A stretch of DNA of 13,283 nucleotides from assembly GCA_938003765.1 (NCBI GenBank), contig CALKYE010000252.1, positions 1-13,283 of the forward strand. Direction: 5' to 3'. Below, one piece after another: positions 1 to 6,339 of the stretch. Under the pieces are notes generated by a model that saw only the letters and a program-made list of their open reading frames with translations, was not told the DNA's origin and did no database searches. Position 1 is the stretch's first letter; each line of letters opens with the position of its first letter. Source of the stretch: an uncultured Planctomycetia bacterium (GTDB lineage Bacteria > Planctomycetota > UBA1135 > GCA-002686595). The position numbers and the translations under genes are program-made.

Positions 1-272
1 GCCTGCAGGCCATGTCCGAGCCGCTGCGCAGCGGCCCGATGGCTCGGCTCTGCATCGCCGTGTTCGATGGCCTGATGCTCGAGTACTTGAGCACAGGCAA
101 GTTGCGCGACGCCACGCAGGCGCTCGAGTGCTTCATTGCGCTCGCTACTGCGTCGCAGGGAACCGAAGCTCCGTCCGCGCGCCCAGGGCGCACGAAAGCC
201 GTTCGACGCTCCCGCGCCACGTCACCGCGAACGGAGTCGCAGGCTCGCAAGATGAGGAAAGTCCGCAAGTAG
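1..272 (+). CDS. TetR/AcrR-family transcriptional regulator, C-terminal fragment (5' end outside window)
   Basis: The reading frame is open from the window edge (codons in phase from base 3) to a TAG at 270-272. The stretch ARLCIAVFDGLMLEYL, followed by a helix ending in ALECFIALA, has the shape of the last two helices of the TetR C-terminal ligand-binding and dimerisation domain, where a 'L..ALFDGL.L..L' pattern is common. The N-terminal DNA-binding helix-turn-helix is outside the window, so the target cannot be read. The last roughly 35 residues form a basic Ser/Arg/Lys-rich tail that is unusual for the family. It converges on the radical SAM gene, so it is probably not co-transcribed with it. 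The family call rests on one short segment and is moderate. Confidence 0.6.
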   Translation, partial: LQAMSEPLRSGPMARLCIAVFDGLMLEYLSTGKLRDATQALECFIALATASQGTEAPSARPGRTKAVRRSRATSPRTESQARKMRKVRK

Positions 273-298
273 TCGCCACCACGTCCCGGACTGGCGAC
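272..298 (+). terminator. Possible hairpin after the TetR gene
   Basis: A 7-bp inverted repeat (GTCGCCA at 272-278, TGGCGAC at 292-298) with a 13-nt loop begins at the last base of the TetR stop codon. No T-run follows, so it is at best a weak or Rho-assisted terminator. The position is right but the dyad could be chance in GC-rich DNA. Confidence 0.3.
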
Positions 299-587
299 GG
301 ATAGGAACTCCGAGAGGATCGCTTCCGCCGAAGGTGCTCGTCGAAAGCAGAGTGGAGGTCCACCACACGGGACGTCCCTTGGTCAGGTGGCTGCCCGAGC
401 ACTCTCAGCCCGCGCTCGCCACGGGCGAGCAGCATGGCGATCGTCGCGAGGTCGCGCTGGCCGCGGATCGCGCCTGCGAGACGCGCGATGCGACGGCGGA
501 GCCGCCGCTACACGGGCAGGTGAACACGTCGCCGGCAGAACGCGGCGCAGGAGCGCCACCGACGTCGACTTGCGCCGCGAACGCTCT
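299..587. other. Convergent intergenic region, nothing recognised
   Basis: This stretch lies between the 3' ends of the TetR gene and the radical SAM gene. Reading frames are open on both strands, but their translations are rich in Arg, Ala, Pro and Ser and resemble no family I know. I see no tRNA, repeat array or small peptide gene with a convincing start. Confidence 0.4.
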
Positions 588-1808
588 TCAGCTCGGCCGC
601 ACCGGCGCGACCTGCTGTTCGGCCGCGCGCGCTTCGGCTTCCTTCGCGAGCACCGCGGCCAGCTTGAGGCCGTCCTCGGTCGTGGTGCCGTAGGCGTCTT
701 CGAGCTTCACCACGAGCTTGTCCTTCGGATCGAGCGGCTTGGGCTTACGCCACACCTTGCCGCCGAGCATCGTCTTGAGCATGTGCGGCGGCTGGTAGGT
801 GAAGCTCGGCCAGAGGAACACCTCGGTCGTGCACCAGCACTCCTTGCAGGCGATCTTCTCGCGGCGCGCGCGCGCCCGCTCTCCGTTCCAGATCTCCCAG
901 AACGATTGCTGGCGCAGGTTGCCGAGCGGCTCGTGCAGCTCGCACACGCTCACGTCGCCGTTCGAGTACACGACCGCCGAGAGCACGCCCGCCTTGCACG
1001 GCACGACCTGCGTCTGCTTCTCGATCGACTTGGTCTTGGCGTACTGCAGCATCGGCTCGACGATCGAGCCGTAGCGACCCTCTTCGCGCGTGGCCCACAG
1101 CGACTGGATGTACTCGTAGAGCTTCCAGTACTCGCCCAGCGCCGGCCCCGACAGCGAGTGGTTCTTCGGATCGCCGCGCATGATGGCCAGGTTGTGGTGG
1201 TCCATCTGCGGGCAGCGGTCGAACAGGAACGTCGTCAGCCGCTTGATCTCCGCCATGTTCACTTGCGTGGCGGTCGAGATCGAATGGATGCGCAGGCGCG
1301 GATCGGTGCGCTGCAGTTCGGCGAGCGCGTCGTAGGTCTCCATCGCCTTCTTGAACGACCCCGGGCTCGCGCGGAACTTGTCGTGGAACTCGCCGAGCCC
1401 GTCGAGCGACATCTCGACCACGAACAGCTCCAGGTCCTTCTCCTCGAGCACCGCCTTGATGTGCTTGAGCATGCGGTCCTTGAAGTAGCTGTTCGTCGGC
1501 ACGTAGATCTGGCGCGTCTGGTTGCGCCGGATGAACTGCCGCACGATGTCGCTGAACTCCGGCCGCAGGAACGGCTCGCCGCCCGACAGGTTGAGGTTCT
1601 CGACGCGGCCGAGCGACTCGCTCAGCGCGACCAACTCCTCGAACGTGAGGTCGTCCTTGCGGTTGAGGCTGGCCCAGTAGAAGCAGTGCTCGCAGCGCTG
1701 GTTGCAGATCGAGTTGATGAACAGGATCAGGAACGGCGGGCTGGGCAGGTCCTCGTAGGCCTGGCTCACCAGCCGCGCGTGGCGCGCGAGTCGTTGAACG
1801 GGATTCAT
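588..1808 (-). CDS. Radical SAM/SPASM domain protein
   Basis: A 406-residue cytoplasmic enzyme. The radical SAM cluster motif is CNQRCEHC (C35, C39, C42; CX3CX2C), which ligates the 4Fe-4S cluster that cleaves S-adenosylmethionine. GGEP at 76-79 is the SAM-binding motif, followed by the usual alternating strands and helices (EMSLDG at about 132-137). The C-terminal third looks like a SPASM/twitch auxiliary-cluster domain: C271, C289 after 'YSNGDVSVCELHEPLGNL', then C321, C324 and C326. Only about five auxiliary cysteines are visible, so one auxiliary cluster is likelier than two. SPASM proteins include peptide-modifying enzymes and enzymes acting on other substrates; no precursor peptide is visible nearby, so the substrate is unknown. 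I chose ATG 1806-1808 because the upstream extension of the frame (to 2012) is Arg-rich and non-coding in character. No Shine-Dalgarno site precedes it. Family call is secure. Confidence 0.93.
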   Translation of the reverse strand: MNPVQRLARHARLVSQAYEDLPSPPFLILFINSICNQRCEHCFYWASLNRKDDLTFEELVALSESLGRVENLNLSGGEPFLRPEFSDIVRQFIRRNQTRQIYVPTNSYFKDRMLKHIKAVLEEKDLELFVVEMSLDGLGEFHDKFRASPGSFKKAMETYDALAELQRTDPRLRIHSISTATQVNMAEIKRLTTFLFDRCPQMDHHNLAIMRGDPKNHSLSGPALGEYWKLYEYIQSLWATREEGRYGSIVEPMLQYAKTKSIEKQTQVVPCKAGVLSAVVYSNGDVSVCELHEPLGNLRQQSFWEIWNGERARARREKIACKECWCTTEVFLWPSFTYQPPHMLKTMLGGKVWRKPKPLDPKDKLVVKLEDAYGTTTEDGLKLAAVLAKEAEARAAEQQVAPVRPS

Positions 1809-2439
1809 GGGGGCAGAACGCTTATCGAGTAGAGCACGGGCAGCGCGCGAGGGCGCCCGAGCGAGCTGAGCCGAGGCCCAAACGCCGGCGCGCAACCTGT
1901 TTCGCTGCACGCATTTGCGACGGCCTACCGCGCGCTGAAGACGGCCGCGTCCCCCACTCGCGCAGCCTCTTTCGCCTGCCCGGCGACGCGGCCGCGGATG
2001 CGCCGCACGCAACGCTCCGCGGAGGAGCTGGCTCGCCGATCTCGGCTGGGTCCGTTGCGCGGCGGGGCCGCTGGCGCGCGACGCGGACGAGCTCGAGGAG
2101 TTCGAACAGGAGACCTGGAGCGCCGCGCTCGCCCGACGCCAACCTACGCCGTCCGACCTGCGCGCACGGCTTGCCGGAGTCGCGCGCTCGCTGGCGGCGC
2201 ATGGTGCGGAGCGTGGGCGCGCTGCTGCGCGTGAGCAGTCGATTCAGCACGCGCACGAGCTCCTCGCGCGCGCCTGCAACGCGAACTCGTCGGCGTCGCG
2301 AGCGCTGCCCGACGCCCCACTTCGCGCTGGAGTCGCGTCGCTCGATCGCGTCGAATGCCGCGCCGAACGTGGCGCGTCGTGCGATCCGCAGCGCGCCGCG
2401 TTCCGTCTCCGCGCTCCCCAACACCTATCCATCTCGACG
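1809..2439 (+). other. Intergenic stretch with coding-like signal; possible decayed gene
   Basis: These 631 bases separate the divergent radical SAM and YfiH genes, so promoters for both should be here, but I cannot pick convincing -35/-10 pairs. On the plus strand, about 2017-2330 reads as a plausible helical protein (ADLGWVRC, DADELEEFEQETWSAAL) with G/C-ending codons, in the same frame as the YfiH gene and with no stop between. That frame has no ATG or GTG start and meets TGA at 1936-1938. Upstream of about 2015 the plausible coding phase appears to shift (SRSLFRLPGD around 1960-1990). This could be a frameshifted remnant, a gene with a sequence error, or chance openness in GC-rich DNA. 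I recognise no family. Confidence 0.25.
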
Positions 2440-3186
2440 ATGCTCGCGAAGCTGATCCACGCGAACGGGACGGTCGGCTATCGCTCGAGCTCGCTCGCCG
2501 CACAGGGCGCGCCGCACCTGTTCACGACGCGCGTCGGAGCGCACGGCGCGGAACTCGACCTGGGTCGACTCGACGAAACTGCGCGCGAGAGCCTGTGCGA
2601 GCTCGCGGGCTTTGCGCCGCACACGCCGTTCGTTTCAGTCGCACAGGTGCACGGCGCCCGCGTGCACGAGGTCGATGCGCACCGCCCGCCGGCGCGCGCC
2701 GAAGGCGATGCGCTGGTGTCGAGCGAGACTGCGCGAGCGCTGCTGGTCTACAGCGCCGACTGCGTGCCGGTGCTGATTTCGAGCGCGAACGGTCGGCGCG
2801 TGGCCGCCGTGCACGCGGGATGGCGCGGACTGATCGCCGGCGCGATTCCCGCGGCGATCGCAGCGCTCGGCGAAGCGCCGGCTGCAGCGGCCATCGGACC
2901 GTGCCTGTCGCTCGAGCGCTGCGAGATGGGGCCCGAAGTGGCCGAGCTGTTCGAGCGCGCGGACCTGGGCGAGGTCGTTTGGCGTCGACCCGGCCACAGG
3001 CCGCACGTCGACTTGCGAGCCGCTGCGCGTCTCCAGCTCGAGCGCGCCGGTTGCCGCGCGATCGACGTGTCGGAGCTGTGCACCTGGCGCGATGCGGACC
3101 AGCTTCCGTCGCACCGCCGCGACGTGACGCACGGCGGCGCCGCTCGCGCCGGACGCATCGGCGCGCTGATCGCCTGCGCCCGTTGA
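2440..3186 (+). CDS. YfiH/laccase-domain family protein (purine nucleoside phosphorylase, 'polyphenol oxidase' family)
   Basis: A 248-residue protein, the usual size for the YfiH (DUF152, Cu-oxidase_4) family. Conserved blocks appear in order: QVHG at 69-72, EGDALV at 88-93, YSADCVPVLI at 104-113, VHAGWRG at 124-130, IGPCL at 152-156, and the C-terminal SELCTWRDADQLPSHRRD with a final GRIGALI. H71, C108 and H125 correspond to the conserved His/Cys/His metal-binding triad. The family was first described as laccase-like multicopper polyphenol oxidase; later work showed zinc-dependent adenosine/inosine phosphorolysis and deamination activity, so a role in purine nucleoside metabolism is likelier. 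The last block has SHRRD where FSYRRD is usual. ATG 2440 matches the normal family N-terminus; no clear ribosome binding site is seen, and the frame continues open upstream without a standard start. No signal peptide. Confidence 0.92.
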   Translation: MLAKLIHANGTVGYRSSSLAAQGAPHLFTTRVGAHGAELDLGRLDETARESLCELAGFAPHTPFVSVAQVHGARVHEVDAHRPPARAEGDALVSSETARALLVYSADCVPVLISSANGRRVAAVHAGWRGLIAGAIPAAIAALGEAPAAAAIGPCLSLERCEMGPEVAELFERADLGEVVWRRPGHRPHVDLRAAARLQLERAGCRAIDVSELCTWRDADQLPSHRRDVTHGGAARAGRIGALIACAR

Positions 3187-3202
3187 CGCGCCGGCTCCAC
3201 TT

Positions 3203-3225
3203 GGACCGGAACGAACCTTCCGGCC
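3203..3225 (+). terminator. Hairpin after the YfiH gene
   Basis: CCGGAA (3206-3211) and TTCCGG (3218-3223) form a perfect 6-bp stem with a 6-nt loop. Two more G-C pairs (GG 3203-3204 with CC 3224-3225) extend it past a bulged A. It starts 16 bases after the stop codon, where a terminator is expected, but no T-run follows. Confidence 0.4.
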
Positions 3226-3289
3226 GCGGGTTGTGGACGCTCCAGTCGAGTTCGTTCAACCTGGAGGGCGAGCGGGTTCGCCCAGCGCG

Positions 3290-3303
3290 CCCCCCCCCCC
3301 CCC
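3290..3303 (+). repeat. Homopolymer run of 14 C in the leader of the coiled-coil gene
   Basis: Fourteen consecutive C residues end 24 bases before ATG 3328, upstream of the GGAG ribosome binding site. Such tracts are prone to slipped-strand changes during replication and to sequencing error. The tract is outside the coding region, so length changes would alter promoter or leader spacing, not reading frame. Confidence 0.9.
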
Positions 3304-3327
3304 ACCCACGCAGCGGAGCACCGCGAC

Positions 3328-4116
3328 ATGACCTCCATCTCTTGGCCGACCGCCGTCATCGCCGCTTCGATCGGCGCCGCGGCAGCGCTCGCGGTGACGT
3401 CGCTTTCGCTGACCCCGCTGCCGTCGCAGCCGAGCGAGTTCGCAGCCAACGCAATGCAACCCGCTTCGCCTGCGTCGCGCAGTGGAGCGGGCGCCGCAAC
3501 GGACGTCGCGCTTGCGCTCGAGGCGCTGTCGAGCGACGTGCGAGAGCTCAGCGCGCGAGTGGAAGCGCTCGAGCGCCAGCCGGCGCCGGACACGCGCGTC
3601 GCGTTGTCGCGATCGCCGGAGCTCGACGTCGACGTCGCAGCGCGGTCGAGCGAGGCCGCGCTCGCGCCGGAGGCCGTGCAGGAGAGCGTGGCGGCGGCGC
3701 TGGAGACGATTCGCGCCGATGAACGCGCCAAGGCCGAGGCCGAACGCGAGCAGCGCGAGCTCGAGCGCCTCGAGGAGCGCCTGACGCGATTGAACGAGCG
3801 CCTGGGGCTCTCGCCCGACCAGACCAACATGATGCGCGCGCTGATGCTGGCGCAGAACACGCAGCGCGAGGAGCTCGATCGACTGCGAGAGCAGGGCGTC
3901 GAGCGCGAACAGCGACGCCTCGTCGCCGAGGAAGCCGAGCGGCGCCGAAACGTCGAGCTCGCGCGCATCCTCACGCCCGAGCAGCTCGCGGGCCTGCGCG
4001 AGCTCGAGTCGAATCGCGGCGACGACCGCGGGCGTACGCGTCGCGGAAGCCCGAGCGGCGCCTCGAACGGCGCAACCAACAGCGGTACGGGCGGCGGCGG
4101 CCGACGCGGTCGCTAG
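3328..4116 (+). CDS. Membrane-anchored coiled-coil protein with LTxxQ (Spy/CpxP-like) motifs
   Basis: A 262-residue protein with an uncleaved signal anchor at about residues 7-27 (AVIAASIGAAAALAVTSL), placing the rest outside the cytoplasmic membrane. A short heptad-like segment (about 57-84, ALEALSSDVRELSARVEALE) precedes a Pro/Ser-rich spacer. A long charged coiled coil follows (about 115-212), containing LSPDQ at 161-165 and ending in LTPEQ at 215-219. Paired 'L(S/T)P(D/E)Q' motifs on long helices are typical of LTxxQ, Spy/CpxP-like periplasmic proteins, which bind misfolded proteins or metals. The tail (about 229-262) is Gly/Arg/Ser-rich and probably disordered. GGAG at 3315-3318 lies 9 bases before the ATG. 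Family membership rests on these short motifs; exact function is unknown. Confidence 0.8.
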   Translation: MTSISWPTAVIAASIGAAAALAVTSLSLTPLPSQPSEFAANAMQPASPASRSGAGAATDVALALEALSSDVRELSARVEALERQPAPDTRVALSRSPELDVDVAARSSEAALAPEAVQESVAAALETIRADERAKAEAEREQRELERLEERLTRLNERLGLSPDQTNMMRALMLAQNTQREELDRLREQGVEREQRRLVAEEAERRRNVELARILTPEQLAGLRELESNRGDDRGRTRRGSPSGASNGATNSGTGGGGRRGR

Positions 4117-4132
4117 AAGCGCGTCGAAGCGC

Positions 4133-4540
4133 TCATCGACGCCAACCCGGCTCGGGACGCGCCACCGCTGCGTGGACAGCTGCGCGCCAAGTCCACTGGG
4201 ACTCGCAGGTGATTCGCTTCATCGCCGTCATGCGCCCGAGGCGGACGCGCTCGCGAGTCAGCGCGTGAACGAGCTCCCACGCGGACGACTTCACGGCTCG
4301 CACTGTCGGCGGACCGAGGCGACTGCTTGGCGAGAGTCCGCGTGCGCCTTCGGCGAGGGCGTTCCGCAGGCGCAGGACCAGCTCCTCCGACCGCGCCACG
4401 TCGGCGTCGCGCAGCACGGGTGATCTGAGCGCGAGCGCGGTCGACGACGCGTCTGGGCTCAACGCGCGTAGGCGTTCGCTCGTCCGAGTCGCCTCGCGCC
4501 GCACGAAAGAGCGCGGCGCACCCAGTAGGATCGGGTGCAT
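4133..4540 (-). CDS. Weak candidate: hypothetical protein, minus strand
   Basis: Starting at ATG 4538-4540 (MHPILLGAPRSFV), this frame gives 135 residues with a fairly normal composition, including DADVARSEELVLRLRNALAEG and SSAWELVHAL, and mostly G/C-ending codons. It would fill a gap of over 400 bases between two plus-strand genes. Against it: the same frame continues upstream as a long antisense frame through the SGNH gene, so its openness may be a by-product of base composition. It also has no family resemblance and no ribosome binding site. If it is not a gene, I see nothing else in 4117-4525. Confidence 0.25.
   Translation of the reverse strand: MHPILLGAPRSFVRREATRTSERLRALSPDASSTALALRSPVLRDADVARSEELVLRLRNALAEGARGLSPSSRLGPPTVRAVKSSAWELVHALTRERVRLGRMTAMKRITCESQWTWRAAVHAAVARPEPGWRR
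4526..4531 (+). promoter_or_regulatory. Candidate -10 element TAGGAT for the SGNH hydrolase gene
   Basis: TAGGAT fits the loose TANNNT form of a sigma70-type -10 box. Transcription would start near 4538, downstream of the in-frame GTG at 4535 and about 36 bases before ATG 4574, which favours the ATG start. No good -35 is visible. Similar TAGNNT hexamers precede the starts at 9330 and 13116. Confidence 0.3.
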
Positions 4541-4573
4541 GCCCTCCCGCACCCGCACCGCCGCCGCGCGCCC

Positions 4574-5884
4574 ATGGTGAGCCGATCCGGCGCGCGCGCG
4601 ATCGCCGTCTTGTCGGGCCTGGCGCTGAGCGCGGCGCTCGCGTTCGTCGCCTACCAGCGCCTGCGCTCGCCGCAACGCTCGATCGAACTGTCGATCGAGA
4701 CCGCGGGCTACGACCCGAAGGCGCCTTCCGCGGTGAGCGAGGAGCAGAGCGCGCTGCCGAGCGCCTCCGACGTCGCGCACCCGCGTTACCCGCGCTCGAC
4801 CTTCCGTCGGACGCCATGGAATCCCGACGACTTCCCCAAGCCCACGACCGCGCGCAACAACCCGCTGCGCTTCGATCCCGTCGCGGGGTACACGTTCTCG
4901 GGCGGGATGAACCGTCGCCGCGAGTGGCCCGAGCATCCCGACGGCGGCTGGTACGTGCGCACGAACTCGTTCGGGCTGCGCGACGACGACGAGCCGAGCA
5001 GCGAGCGGCCGGACCTGCGCGTCGTGGTGCTCGGCGACTCGCACACCGCGGGCTACTGCAACAACGCCGAGTCGTACGCGCAGCTCGTCGAGGCCCGCCT
5101 CGCCGCCGCGCGCCCCGGCCAGCGCGTCGAAGTGCTCAACGCCGCCGTCCCCGGCCAGACGTTCGTGCATCACCTCGGCGCGCTCGAGCGCATGCTGCCG
5201 TTCGAACCGGACGTGGTCGTGCTCGCGCTGTACGGCGGCAACGACTTCGGAGAGTCGCTCGGCTTCCAGCACAAGGCCCACGGCACGCAGCGCGGCGATC
5301 TGGCAGCGCTCGATGCCCGCCTCGAGCCCGCGCGCGAGCTCGACCCCGAGGCCGTTTCGCAGTTCTTCTTCTCGGTCGTGCAGTTCGACTCCGATCCGCC
5401 GCAGGTCGACGTGGCGCTGCAAGCGGCCCGCGACGTGCTCACGGAGATCCAAGTCACCTGCCTGCGCCACGGGGCGTCGCTGGTCGTCCTGTACCTCCCG
5501 CCGCCGCCCGAGATCGACTGGCCGCGCCGCGCCGCGCGCTACGAGCGCTTGTTCGCGTCGATCGGACTCGCGCACGATCGCTTGAGCGCGCTCACGCGCC
5601 TGGGCGATGCGACGCTCGGCTTCCTGCGCTCGCGCGGTGTTCCGGTGCTCGACTTGCGCGCAGCCTTCAGCGCTTCCGACGCGCTCGTCTACTGGGAGCA
5701 GGACTTCCACCTCGCCATCGCGGGCCACGCGCTCGTCGCGCGCGAGCTCGCGAGCGTGCTCGAAACGCTGGCGCCCGCCGATGCGACCCGCGTGCGCCGC
5801 GGCTCGCCGCTGCTCACGGGCGACGAAGCACGCGCGCTGCTCTCACCCGGCGCGGGAACGCCGGCGCCTGACGAGCAGCGCTGA
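4574..5884 (+). CDS. Membrane-anchored SGNH/GDSL hydrolase
   Basis: From ATG 4574 the protein is 436 residues. A basic N-terminus and hydrophobic segment (about 8-27) form a signal anchor, followed by a 120-residue region containing NSFGLRDDDE (131-140), a pattern often seen just before the catalytic domain in planctomycetal SGNH proteins. Catalytic blocks are in order: VVLGDSHTAGY with nucleophile S156; AVPGQT with oxyanion glycine G194; LALYGGNDF with N223; and QDFHLAIAGH with D377 and H379. All four SGNH residues are present, so an active esterase or acyltransferase outside the membrane is expected; the substrate, perhaps O-acetyl groups on glycans, is inferred. An in-frame GTG at 4535 would add a His/Arg-rich leader before the signal anchor; the ATG gives a normal signal. 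A 59-base stretch near its 3' end (5744-5802) resembles 7838-7896. It converges with the truncated gene at 5903. Confidence 0.9.
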   Translation: MVSRSGARAIAVLSGLALSAALAFVAYQRLRSPQRSIELSIETAGYDPKAPSAVSEEQSALPSASDVAHPRYPRSTFRRTPWNPDDFPKPTTARNNPLRFDPVAGYTFSGGMNRRREWPEHPDGGWYVRTNSFGLRDDDEPSSERPDLRVVVLGDSHTAGYCNNAESYAQLVEARLAAARPGQRVEVLNAAVPGQTFVHHLGALERMLPFEPDVVVLALYGGNDFGESLGFQHKAHGTQRGDLAALDARLEPARELDPEAVSQFFFSVVQFDSDPPQVDVALQAARDVLTEIQVTCLRHGASLVVLYLPPPPEIDWPRRAARYERLFASIGLAHDRLSALTRLGDATLGFLRSRGVPVLDLRAAFSASDALVYWEQDFHLAIAGHALVARELASVLETLAPADATRVRRGSPLLTGDEARALLSPGAGTPAPDEQR

Positions 5885-6214
5885 AGCGCGCGGCGCAGCG
5901 GCTCAGCGCGGCCGCAGCCAGGTCGAACTGCGCTCCACGGGGAAGCGGCAAGGTCCTCGCCGATCCTCGAGCGAGATGCGCAGCTGAAAGGCCTTGGCCT
6001 GGACTCGCACGAGCGCCGCATCCATCGCCGAGCCGGGCATGAAGTTCGGATCCGGCGGCGCGCGCGTCGGGTCGAAGCTCTCCTTCGCGGGCCCGCAGAT
6101 GACCTCGAGCAGGTCGTAGCCCAGTTGCGCGCGCGCCCCGACAAGCCGTGCATCCGAGAGGTAGGCGCGCGGGTCGCCAGAGAGATCCATCGCGCATCGG
6201 CCCGCAGAAAAAGC
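5744..6214. repeat. Left copy of a duplicated convergent gene-end segment
   Basis: This segment holds the SGNH 3' end facing the 3' end of a PhoD-like gene and is repeated at about 7838-8236. The best part is 5903-6127 against 7931-8155: equal length, no gaps, and 63 of 74 encoded residues identical by hand count. On the SGNH side, 5744-5802 matches 7838-7896 at 45 of 59 bases without gaps. The spacing between the two blocks differs. Similarity fades between 6127 and 6214. Confidence 0.8.
5878..5909. terminator. Inverted repeat spanning both stop codons of the convergent pair (left copy)
   Basis: GCGCTGA at 5878-5884 contains the SGNH stop codon and TCAGCGC at 5903-5909 contains the stop of the opposing frame. 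They form a 7-bp stem with an 18-nt loop that is symmetrical for both strands. The same pair of 7-mers recurs in the right copy (7914-7937), supporting a bidirectional terminator role. No T-run is present. Confidence 0.45.
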
Positions 6215-6271
6215 GCCGAATGTGGCGACCATTCGCGTCGGAACGCGAGCGTCCACACCTGCTGACGTCAC
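5903..6271 (-). pseudogene. Truncated 3' remnant of a second PhoD-like gene
   Basis: The last 74 codons (5903-6127) match the C-terminus of the PhoD-like protein encoded at 7931-9181, from QLGYDLLEV to the shared ending STWLRPR, with 11 differences, most of them conservative. Upstream, LSGDPRA (around 6181) aligns with LLGSDPHV of the full protein and is closer to the canonical PhoD 'LSGD.H', so the remnant comes from a diverged paralogue and not a recent copy. Resemblance ends near 6214; the remaining codons up to a GTG at 6269-6271 are unrelated. Over 300 N-terminal residues, including the signal peptide, are missing, so a PhoD-type fold is impossible. No frameshift or stop lies in the conserved part, so a short expressed product cannot be excluded. 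Confidence 0.75.
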
Positions 6272-6279
6272 GTCAGCAG
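6259..6279. promoter_or_regulatory. Near-perfect palindrome upstream of the orphan secreted-protein gene; candidate operator
   Basis: CTGCTGACG (6259-6267) and CGTCAGCAG (6271-6279) are perfect 9-bp inverted arms around a 3-base centre. It lies 60 bases before ATG 6340, at the edge where similarity to the PhoD-like gene ends. Arms this long around so short a centre suit a dimeric repressor site better than a terminator. The regulator is unknown. Confidence 0.5.
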
Positions 6280-6282
6280 CGA

Positions 6283-6306
6283 GTGAACAGCGACGTGCCC
6301 GTTCAC
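6283..6306. promoter_or_regulatory. Second dyad GTGAAC-N12-GTTCAC upstream of the orphan gene
   Basis: GTGAAC at 6283-6288 and GTTCAC at 6301-6306 form an inverted repeat with half-site centres 18 bases apart, just after the first palindrome. The geometry is compatible with a dimeric DNA-binding protein. Six-base arms are short enough to be chance, so this is a weaker call than 6259-6279. Confidence 0.3.
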
Positions 6307-6327
6307 CGCGAAAGACCGCTCGGCACT

Positions 6328-6332
6328 AGGAG
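6328..6332 (+). promoter_or_regulatory. Shine-Dalgarno AGGAG that sets the start at 6340
   Basis: AGGAG sits 7 bases before ATG 6340, ideal spacing, and is the best ribosome binding site in the window. It decides against the in-frame upstream ATG at 6148, whose extra 64 codons are Arg-rich and overlap the truncated PhoD-like remnant. Confidence 0.8.
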
Positions 6333-6339
6333 CCTCCTC

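Noticed and set aside
387..1832. Long plus-strand open frame opposite the radical SAM gene
   Set aside because: Its translation is dominated by Arg, Ala, Leu, Val and His and mirrors the opposite strand; the minus-strand radical SAM motifs are unmistakable.
1809..2012. N-terminal extension of the radical SAM protein by 68 residues
   Set aside because: The extension is Arg-rich and unlike the family, and MNPVQRLARH at 1808 gives a normal N-terminus close to the first strand.
2748..4079. Long minus-strand open frame across the YfiH and coiled-coil genes
   Set aside because: The product is a Ser/Arg-rich low-complexity protein; both plus-strand genes have recognisable motifs.
4541..5728. Long minus-strand open frame opposite the SGNH gene
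   Set aside because: All SGNH catalytic blocks lie on the plus strand; the antisense product is Arg/Glu/Val-rich low-complexity typical of shadows in GC-rich DNA.
6263..6270. TGACGTCA octamer, the same as a eukaryotic CRE site
   Set aside because: It is part of the larger palindrome 6259-6279; resemblance to a eukaryotic factor site has no meaning in a bacterial genome.
6148..6339. 64-residue upstream extension of the orphan secreted protein
   Set aside because: It is Arg-rich, overlaps the PhoD-like remnant, and would bury the signal sequence; AGGAG at 6328-6332 marks ATG 6340 as the start.
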